From Bacillota bacterium (GTDB lineage Bacteria > Bacillota > Clostridia > Clostridiales > Clostridiaceae), in the NCBI GenBank assembly GCA_023445445.1, contig JAEXLD010000066.1:1-38338 (forward strand): 38,338 nt of DNA. The letters are read 5' to 3'. Each line of letters starts with the position of its first letter. Positions within the stretch are counted from its first letter, which is position 1. The notes under the pieces were generated by a model that was not told the origin of the DNA, did not search any database, and saw only the letters and a program-made list of their open reading frames with translations. Below, piece by piece: positions 32,537 through 38,338 of the stretch. A program made the position numbers and the translations under genes.

Positions 32537-32672
32537 ACATTCTTAAGTATAATATTAAAAATGTAAATTAAATAATTAGTAAAGTAATTAGATAGGAAAT
32601 AAGAAGTATTAACCAGATTTCTTTAGAATTACATCATTATTTATACAATTTACATTCTATATTTAAAATTTT

Positions 32673-32697
32673 GGGCTGTTAATACAGCTCATTTTTA
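32673..32697 (+). terminator. Terminator of the pst-phoU operon
   Basis: Arms GGGCTGT (32673-32679) / ACAGCTC (32684-32690) with loop TAAT, then ATTTTTA. It lies 136 bases after the phoU stop; the bases between are A+T-rich with nothing recognisable. Confidence 0.72.
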
Positions 32698-32726
32698 TTG
32701 ACTAGAATTTATTAATAATGTAATAT
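32698..32726 (+). promoter_or_regulatory. Sigma-A promoter of the DUF512-der-gpsA operon
   Basis: TTGACT (32698-32703), 17-base spacer, TAATAT (32721-32726), directly after the pst terminator. The start would be near 32733, giving a leader of about 140 A+T-rich bases in which I see no structured element. Confidence 0.5.
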
Positions 32727-32871
32727 AACATAAAGTGAATATTAAAATTAGGATAATTATGCTTATAAGAAAAACAAAATTTAAAATTATTACTATAAAA
32801 ATATAACTAGATTTTATAAATATAAATATTAGTCAATAATATAAGTATTGACAGATACTGAGGTGAAAAAA

Positions 32872-34203
32872 GTGAAAAATTTAATTAGCAAGGTTGACGT
32901 AGGTAGTATAGCTGAAGAAGTTGGTATTGAAGTGAATGACGTCTTAATATCAATTAATGGAACTCCTATTGATGACATTATAGATTATAAATTTTTGGCT
33001 GTAGATGAAGAGGTAGTTCTTGAAATTGAAAAACCAGACGGAGAAATCTGGGAGTGTGAAATAGAAAAGGAATACGGTGAAAATTTAGGATTAGAATTCC
33101 AAGGCGGAATAATGGATAAAGCAAAAAGATGTTCAAATAACTGTATGTTTTGCTTTATTGATCAAAATCCAAAAGGAATGAGAGATACTTTATACTTTAA
33201 AGATGATGATTCAAGATTATCATTTTTACAAGGAAATTTTGTTACATTAACTAATATGAAGGATGAAGATATAGATAGAATAATAAGATATAAAATAAGT
33301 CCTATAAATATTTCAGTACATACTACAAATCCAGAACTTAGAGTTAAGATGTTAAAAAATAGATTTGCTGGATCTATCATGGAAAGACTTAAGAAATTAA
33401 GAGATGCAGAAATTCAAATGCATGCACAAGTTGTATGTATACCTAACGTAAATAATGGAGAGGAATTAAGAAAAACTGTAACTGATTTATATGAATTATA
33501 TCCTTATGTAAAAAATGTAGCAGTGGTTCCAGTAGGTGTGACTCAATTTAGAGAAAACTTACCTAAGTTAGATACCTTTACTCATGAATCAGCAAAAAAT
33601 GAAATACTAATGATTGAGGATTTACAAAAGAAGTATATTGAAGAAACAGGCGCTCCCTTTGTAAGACTTTCTGATGAGTTTTATATAAAAGCAGGAATAG
33701 ATGTACCAAATGAAGAATTTTATTCAGAGTACGACCAACTAGAAGATGGAGTAGGCATGATAAGATATTATAGAGAAGTAGTAAGTAGATCTATGGAGTT
33801 TTTAAATAAAGATCTAAAGGGAAGTTTTTCTATGGTAACTGGAGAGTTAGCTTATAATGAAATAAAAAGATCAGCGGACCTTATAATGAATCACAATTCT
33901 AATATTCATATAGATGTATATAAGGTTATTAATAACTTCTTTGGAAATACTATAACAGTAGCAGGGCTTTTAACAGGTACTGATATAATAGATCAGCTAA
34001 AGGGTAAAATAAAAACAGATTATTTAATAATGTCAAGCAATATGTTTAGAAAGGGCTATGAACTAGCTCCAGCTGATATGGTTATGTTAGATGACTTAAA
34101 TATTCATGACATAGAAGAAGCTTTAAATGTTAAGGTTATAGTTTGTGATTATACAGGTGATGACCTTATTGATTTAATAAATGCAAATTGTAAGGAGGAC
34201 TAA
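32872..34203 (+). CDS. PDZ-domain radical SAM protein, DUF512 family
   Basis: Putative radical SAM enzyme of 443 residues. An N-terminal PDZ-like domain (about 1-55: ISKVDVGSIAEEVGIEVND, then VLISINGTPIDD) precedes the Fe-S motif C87-x3-C91-x2-C94 (CSNNCMFC), a radical SAM barrel (SVHTTNPELRVKML, QVVCIPNVNNG) and a C-terminal DUF512 domain (VTGELAYNEIKRSADLIMN). Substrate and role are unknown; the gene commonly sits beside der in Firmicutes. Start: GTG 32872, 5 bases after GAGGTGA; the frame is open 8 codons further to a TTG at 32848, which lacks a ribosome site. Its last codons contain the AAGGAGG of der, implying coupled translation with a ribosome-assembly GTPase. Confidence 0.88.
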   Translation: MKNLISKVDVGSIAEEVGIEVNDVLISINGTPIDDIIDYKFLAVDEEVVLEIEKPDGEIWECEIEKEYGENLGLEFQGGIMDKAKRCSNNCMFCFIDQNPKGMRDTLYFKDDDSRLSFLQGNFVTLTNMKDEDIDRIIRYKISPINISVHTTNPELRVKMLKNRFAGSIMERLKKLRDAEIQMHAQVVCIPNVNNGEELRKTVTDLYELYPYVKNVAVVPVGVTQFRENLPKLDTFTHESAKNEILMIEDLQKKYIEETGAPFVRLSDEFYIKAGIDVPNEEFYSEYDQLEDGVGMIRYYREVVSRSMEFLNKDLKGSFSMVTGELAYNEIKRSADLIMNHNSNIHIDVYKVINNFFGNTITVAGLLTGTDIIDQLKGKIKTDYLIMSSNMFRKGYELAPADMVMLDDLNIHDIEEALNVKVIVCDYTGDDLIDLINANCKED

Positions 34204-34205
34204 TA

Positions 34206-35522
34206 ATGGCTAAACCAATAGTTGCAATAGTTGGAAGACCAAATGTAGGTAAATCTACATTATTTAATAAATTAGCAGGGCAAAGGATATCTATAGTTCA
34301 AGATACACCAGGTGTAACTAGAGATAGAGTATATGCTCAAGCAGAATGGTTAAATCATAATTTTACAATGATTGATACAGGTGGTATTGAACCTGAAAGA
34401 GAAGATATAATAGTTAAGCAAATGAGAAGACAGGCTAATATTGCTATAGAAACAGCAGACATAATTATTTTTGTTGTTGATGGAAAAGAAGGATTAACTC
34501 CAGCTGACCATGAAGTAGCAAGTATGCTTAGAAAAAGTAAAAAAGAAGTAGTGTTAGTAGTAAATAAAGTTGACTCATTAAAAGAAGAAGATAATGCTTG
34601 GGAATTTTATAACTTAGGAATAGGGGACCCGGTAACTATATCAGCAGCACAAGGATTAGGTCTTGGAGATATGCTTGATAGAGTAGTAGAAAACTTTGAT
34701 AAGTTTAATGAAGAAGAGGAAGACGACGAATATATAAGAATAGCTATGATAGGTAAACCTAATGTTGGTAAGTCTTCTTTAATTAATAGATTATTAGGAG
34801 AAGAAAGACTTATAGTTTCCAATATACCAGGAACTACTAGAGATTCTATAGATAGTACTTTAGAAACTGATATTGGAAAGTTCGTATTAGTAGATACAGC
34901 AGGTCTTAGAAGAAAGAGTAAAGTTAAAGAAGAAATAGAAAGATATTCTGTAATAAGAACTTATACAGCTATAGAAAGAGCAGATGTATGTATATTAATG
35001 ATAGATGCAACTGAAGGAGTAACTGAGCAGGATGAAAAAATAATAGGATACGCTCATGAAATGAACAAAGCTATAATGGTTATAGTTAATAAGTGGGACT
35101 TAATAGAAAAAGATGATAAGACTATGCAAAGATATAAAGAAGATTTAGAAATGAAGCTTAAGTTCTTAAAATATGCTAAATACTTATTTATTTCAGCTAA
35201 AACAGGTCAAAGAACCCATAAAGTATTAGAAGTGGCAAAGGAATGCTATGATAATTATTCAAAGAGAATTCCAACTGGAATACTAAATGAAGTTATTAAT
35301 AAAGCTGTATTAATGAAAGAACCACCAATTGTAAGTTTAAAGAGAATGAAGATTTACTATGCTACTCAAGTAGCTTCTAAGCCGCCTAAGTTTATATTCT
35401 TTGTTAATGATGCAAATGCAAGACATTTTTCATATGAAAGATATCTAGAAAATCAATTAAGAGATAGTTTTGATTTTAGTGGGACTGGTCTTCAAATAGA
35501 GTATAGGGAAAGGAAGGAATAG
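34206..35522 (+). CDS. der: Ribosome biogenesis GTPase Der (EngA)
   Basis: Essential GTPase for 50S subunit assembly with two tandem G domains and a C-terminal KH-like domain. 438 residues, full length. First G domain: GRPNVGKS (10-17), DTGGIE, NKVD. Second: GKPNVGKS (about 182-189), DTAGLRRKSK, NKWD. An acidic linker (NEEEEDDEY) separates them, and the KH-like domain ends SGTGLQIEYRER. Start: ATG 34206, 2 bases after the upstream stop. gpsA follows after 3 bases. In many Clostridia plsY lies between der and gpsA; it is absent here. Confidence 0.98.
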   Translation: MAKPIVAIVGRPNVGKSTLFNKLAGQRISIVQDTPGVTRDRVYAQAEWLNHNFTMIDTGGIEPEREDIIVKQMRRQANIAIETADIIIFVVDGKEGLTPADHEVASMLRKSKKEVVLVVNKVDSLKEEDNAWEFYNLGIGDPVTISAAQGLGLGDMLDRVVENFDKFNEEEEDDEYIRIAMIGKPNVGKSSLINRLLGEERLIVSNIPGTTRDSIDSTLETDIGKFVLVDTAGLRRKSKVKEEIERYSVIRTYTAIERADVCILMIDATEGVTEQDEKIIGYAHEMNKAIMVIVNKWDLIEKDDKTMQRYKEDLEMKLKFLKYAKYLFISAKTGQRTHKVLEVAKECYDNYSKRIPTGILNEVINKAVLMKEPPIVSLKRMKIYYATQVASKPPKFIFFVNDANARHFSYERYLENQLRDSFDFSGTGLQIEYRERKE

Positions 35523-35525
35523 TCT

Positions 35526-36521
35526 ATGAGTAATGTGACTTTTTTAGGAGGAGGTAGCTTCGGTACTGCCTTAGGAATATTATTAGCTAACAAGGGAAAT
35601 AAAGTTAGCATATATGATAGAGATAAGTCTGTAGTTGATGATATAAACATTAATAAAAAAAATGATAAGTATATTAAGGAATTAAAAATTCCTAAAAGTG
35701 TCACTGCTTATAATAATTTAGATGAGGCATTAAAAGGTGCTGAATATGTAGTTTTAGCTGTACCTTCACACGTTATAAGATCAGCTTCAAAATCTTTAAA
35801 AGATAAAATAGATAAAGATGTAGTAGTTATAAGTATAGCTAAGGGCATAGAGGAAGGTACTAATTTAAGACTATCTGAAGTAATAGAAGAGGAATTACCA
35901 AATAATAAAGTAGTGATTTTATCTGGTCCAAGTCACGCTGAAGAGGTAGCTTTTGATATACCAACAACTGTTGTTGTTTCATCTAAGGATGAAAAGGCTT
36001 CAAATGAAGTTCAAGACTTATTTATCACTAAGGACTTTAGAGTTTATACTAATGATGATTTAGTAGGTGTTGAAATAGGCGGAGCTGTTAAAAATATAAT
36101 TGCATTAGCAGCAGGAGTTTGTGATGGAATAGGATATGGAGATAATTCAAAGGCTGCTCTTATGACAAGGGGAATGGCGGAGATAGTTAGAATTGGTATT
36201 AAATTAGGTGGTAAACCAGAAACCTTCCTAGGCCTTACTGGAATGGGAGACTTAATAGTTACATGTACTAGTCTTCATTCTAGAAATAGAAGAGCAGGTT
36301 TACTAATTGGTCAAGGAGAAACTGTTGATGAAGCTATAAAAGATGTGGGCATGGTAGTTGAAGGTATTAAGGCATGTAGGGCTTTTTATCAATTAAAAGA
36401 AAAACTAGATATAGAAATGCCTATTACAGACGTTTTATATAAAGTTTTATTTAAAAATAAGGATCCTAAAGATGCAGTAGCAGAGCTTATGGAAAGAGAA
36501 AAGAAAAACGAAATATATTAA
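35526..36521 (+). CDS. gpsA: Glycerol-3-phosphate dehydrogenase [NAD(P)+]
   Basis: Makes sn-glycerol 3-phosphate from dihydroxyacetone phosphate for phospholipids. 331 residues. Rossmann motif LGGGSFGTALG (7-17), AKGIEEGTNLRLSEV and SGPSHAEEVA in the middle, catalytic lysine region EIGGAVKNIIALAAG, and GLTGMGDLIVTCTSLHSRNR with the substrate-binding residues. Start: ATG 35526, only 3 bases after the der stop. The ribosome site (GGGAAAGGAAGG) lies in der. Last gene before a strong terminator. Confidence 0.98.
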   Translation: MSNVTFLGGGSFGTALGILLANKGNKVSIYDRDKSVVDDININKKNDKYIKELKIPKSVTAYNNLDEALKGAEYVVLAVPSHVIRSASKSLKDKIDKDVVVISIAKGIEEGTNLRLSEVIEEELPNNKVVILSGPSHAEEVAFDIPTTVVVSSKDEKASNEVQDLFITKDFRVYTNDDLVGVEIGGAVKNIIALAAGVCDGIGYGDNSKAALMTRGMAEIVRIGIKLGGKPETFLGLTGMGDLIVTCTSLHSRNRRAGLLIGQGETVDEAIKDVGMVVEGIKACRAFYQLKEKLDIEMPITDVLYKVLFKNKDPKDAVAELMEREKKNEIY

Positions 36522-36537
36522 AGTAATATTATGTTTT

Positions 36538-36590
36538 AATACATCTTAATTGTTAAATTAATGGATATAACAATTAAGGTGTATTTTTTT
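36538..36590 (+). terminator. Rho-independent terminator after gpsA
   Basis: 18-bp stem with one G-U, arms 36538-36555 and 36568-36585, 12-base loop, T-run to 36590. It ends the DUF512-der-gpsA transcript and isolates spoIVA. Confidence 0.92.
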
Positions 36591-36656
36591 ATTGTAATAA
36601 TATTATCTTAACTTAAATATAATATATTAAATATTTAGGTTAAAATAGAAAAAGTT

Positions 36657-36685
36657 GTATATTTTTTTTACTTTAAGAATATATA
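36657..36685 (+). promoter_or_regulatory. Weak candidate sigma-E promoter of spoIVA
   Basis: GTATATT (36657-36663) matches 6 of 7 positions of the sigma-E -35 pattern KMATATW. After a 14-base spacer, AATATATA (36678-36685) matches only half of CATACAAT. spoIVA is sigma-E-dependent in B. subtilis, so a site is expected here, but the sequence support is modest. Confidence 0.3.
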
Positions 36686-36717
36686 TATAGTGTTAAAAAT
36701 AAGTAGGAGGGTACACT

Positions 36718-38196
36718 GTGGACAGCTTTAATATATACAAAGATATAGCTGAAAGGACACAAGGGGACATTTATGTAGGTGTTGTTGGACCTGTTAGAAC
36801 TGGAAAATCAACATTTATTAAAAAGTTTATGGACCTTATGGTAATACCAAAGATTGATAATAATTATAAAAAGGAAAGAGCGAAAGATGAGTTACCTCAA
36901 AGTGGTTCCGGAAAAAGTATTCATACAACAGAGCCAAAGTTTGTACCAAATGAGGCAGTTGAAATTACAATCGATGAAGATATAAAATTTAAAGTTAGAA
37001 TGGTAGACTGTGTAGGGTATATTGTTAAAGGTGCAATAGGGTATATGGATGGAGAAGAAGCAAAAATGGTAAATACTCCATGGTATGAATATGAAATACC
37101 TTTTGAAGATGCAGCTGAAATAGGAACAAGGAAGGTAATTACTGATCATTCTACTATAGGTCTTGTAGTTACTACAGATGGAAGCATAACAGGGATTGAA
37201 AGAAATGAGTACTTAGAAGCAGAGGAGAGAGTAATAGATGAATTAAAGGCAATTAAAAAGCCTTTTATAGTTGTACTTAACACAAAACATATAAATTCTC
37301 CTGAAACTAGAGCTTTAAAAAAAGAGCTTGAAGATAAATATGATGTTACAGTTCAAGTGATGGATGTAGCTAATATGAATGAAGATGATGTAGAAGATGT
37401 TTTTAAACATGTACTTAAAGAGTTCCCAGTTAAAGAAATAGATATTGATATGCCATCATGGGTAGAAAAATTGGAGCCTGATAATTGGCTTAAAAAAGAT
37501 TTCTTTAATATTATTAAGAAAATGTGTGAAAGTATCAATAGAGTGAGAGATATTAAATCCTTTGTAAATTTAATAGAAAATGAAGAGAATTTAGCTCCAA
37601 TTGAAATGAATACAGTTAAACTTGGAGAGGGCAAAGCTAATATAAAATTAAAACCAAAGGATGGAATCTTCTATAATATACTAAGTGAAATTTGTGATTT
37701 AGATGTAAAAAGCGAAAGTGATTTATTAAGCCTAATAAAAGAATTAAATTTTGCTAAGAAGGAATATGATAAGATAAAGGATGCTTTAAATGATGTTAGA
37801 GAAACAGGATATGGCTTGGTTCCACCACAACTGTCAGAGATGAAATTTGAAGAGCCAGAAAGAGTTAAGCAAGGAAATATGTTTGGAGTTAAATTAAAGG
37901 CATCAGCACCATCATTGCACTTTATTAAAGCTGATATTAGAACAGAGATTAGTCCTATTATGGGGTCAGAAAAGGAAAGTGAAGAACTTGTAAAATCATT
38001 AATGGAGCAATTTGATAAGGATCCTGCATCCTTATGGCAAAGTAATATGTTTGGAAAGCCTTTAGAAGTACTTATAAGAGAAGGCTTACAAAACAAGTTA
38101 TATAAAATGCCAGAAGATGTACAAGTGAAAATTCAAAAAACATTACAAAAGATAATAAACGAAGGTAGTGGAGGATTGATTTGTATTATTTTATAA
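36718..38196 (+). CDS. spoIVA: Stage IV sporulation protein A (spore coat morphogenetic ATPase)
   Basis: ATPase that polymerises on the outer forespore membrane and forms the platform for coat assembly. 492 residues, typical length. N-terminal TRAFAC-type domain with Walker A GPVRTGKST (24-32) and MVDCVGYIVKGAIGY as Walker B/sensor region; HSTIGLVVTTDGS is conserved. A helical middle and a C-terminal domain end in GGLICIIL, the conserved tail needed in B. subtilis for forespore targeting by SpoVM. Start: GTG 36718 after AGGAGGG. It has its own terminator on both sides, so it is monocistronic. Confidence 0.97.
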   Translation: MDSFNIYKDIAERTQGDIYVGVVGPVRTGKSTFIKKFMDLMVIPKIDNNYKKERAKDELPQSGSGKSIHTTEPKFVPNEAVEITIDEDIKFKVRMVDCVGYIVKGAIGYMDGEEAKMVNTPWYEYEIPFEDAAEIGTRKVITDHSTIGLVVTTDGSITGIERNEYLEAEERVIDELKAIKKPFIVVLNTKHINSPETRALKKELEDKYDVTVQVMDVANMNEDDVEDVFKHVLKEFPVKEIDIDMPSWVEKLEPDNWLKKDFFNIIKKMCESINRVRDIKSFVNLIENEENLAPIEMNTVKLGEGKANIKLKPKDGIFYNILSEICDLDVKSESDLLSLIKELNFAKKEYDKIKDALNDVRETGYGLVPPQLSEMKFEEPERVKQGNMFGVKLKASAPSLHFIKADIRTEISPIMGSEKESEELVKSLMEQFDKDPASLWQSNMFGKPLEVLIREGLQNKLYKMPEDVQVKIQKTLQKIINEGSGGLICIIL

Positions 38197-38201
38197 AAAG
38201 T

Positions 38202-38227
38202 GGAGCTGTTTAAGCAGCTCCTTTATT
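38202..38227 (+). terminator. Terminator after spoIVA
   Basis: Arms GGAGCTG (38202-38208) / CAGCTCC (38215-38221) with a 6-base loop, then TTTATT. The T-tract is short. It shares the GAGCTG core with the pst hairpins. Confidence 0.72.
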
Positions 38228-38230
38228 GTA

Positions 38231-38338
38231 TTTAGAATACCCCGCGTTAGACGTGGGGTTCAAAAGAGCTTATAGCTTTGGGCACAATAAAAAAACTCCT
38301 TCTGATATAATAAAAATGCGGTCTGGCAACTGCATTAA
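38231..38338 (-). mobile_element. Probable end of an IS200/IS605-family (TnpB) element
   Basis: Read on the minus strand, the tail has TTTTGAACCCCACGTCTAAC leading into a C4/G4 hairpin (+ strand 38240-38258, loop TAG) and then TATTCTAAA. That layout resembles the right end of tnpB-bearing IS605/IS1341 elements, which is also the 3' end of their omega (guide) RNA. A minus-strand frame stays open from 38336 to a TAA at 38249-38247, too short to call. The boundary cannot be placed exactly and the body lies beyond the window. Assignment is by remembered pattern, not by search. A left end of an element on the other strand is the alternative. Confidence 0.45.

Noticed and set aside
32537..32672. 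Small gene or RNA between phoU and its terminator
   Set aside because: No frame with a ribosome site and no convincing structure before the hairpin at 32673; the stretch is simply A+T-rich.
38247..38336. Short minus-strand reading frame at the right edge as the C-terminus of tnpB
   Set aside because: Only 29 codons are visible and I cannot match them to the TnpB zinc-ribbon region, so it is not called as a coding sequence.

Overview
The window is a strongly A+T-rich chromosomal segment (G+C about 30% by eye) from an endospore-forming Firmicute, most likely Clostridium sensu stricto. The evidence is the base composition, frequent TTG/GTG starts, strong AGGAGG-type ribosome sites, an alanyl T-box leader, and intact genes for sigma-K, sigma-E, sigma-G, SpoIIGA and SpoIVA. 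I cannot name the species from the sequence. Every clear gene lies on the + strand. Apart from the last ~110 bases I see no prophage, CRISPR, rRNA or tRNA.

Layout. (1) 1-4130: iron-sulfur and tRNA thiolation block: 5'-truncated cysteine desulfurase iscS, scaffold nifU/iscU, tRNA 2-thiouridylase mnmA, then a PRC-barrel protein and an AI-2E family permease. (2) 4136-12500: a consensus promoter and alanine T-box driving alaS, then ireB, ruvX, a DUF1292 gene, a Fur-family regulator, RNase J and the GTPase typA/bipA. (3) 12533-17827: mltG (peptidoglycan lytic transglycosylase), trmR and trhP (wobble-uridine hydroxylation and methylation), udk and a class B penicillin-binding protein. (4) 17994-24434: sigK (uninterrupted), pilT, ftsZ, spoIIGA-sigE, sigG and ylmC. 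(5) 24511-32536: nrdR, pgeF (ylmD), phoP-phoR and the phosphate regulon pstS-pstC-pstA-pstB-phoU. (6) 32698-38226: a PDZ/radical-SAM DUF512 protein, der, gpsA and spoIVA. (7) 38231-38338: what looks like one end of an IS200/IS605-type (TnpB) element running off the right edge.

How the parts work together. Much of the order matches conserved Bacillus/Clostridium blocks (trmU-yrrD-yrrI-alaS-yrzL-yrrK-yrzB-yrrL-yrrM-yrrO-udk-pbpI; spoIIGA-sigE-sigG-ylmC-ylmD; der-gpsA-spoIVA), here joined into one run. Three compartment-specific sporulation sigma factors, the protease that activates one of them, and the division protein FtsZ lie within about 6 kb. Promoter-like sequences fit that programme: a sigma-H-type match upstream of ftsZ, a wide-spacer Spo0A-type promoter before spoIIGA, a sigma-F/G-type match before sigG and a weaker sigma-E-type match before spoIVA. 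The phosphate block is self-contained, with sensor, transporter and PhoU together and TTAAC repeats (candidate PhoP boxes) in front of pstS.

I did not find a new multi-gene system. The items most worth a second look are regulatory: a ribosome site separated from its start by a hairpin (ireB), a terminator that contains the next gene's ribosome site (the penicillin-binding protein), the developmental promoters, a possible PhoP autoregulatory repeat, and the mobile-element end.
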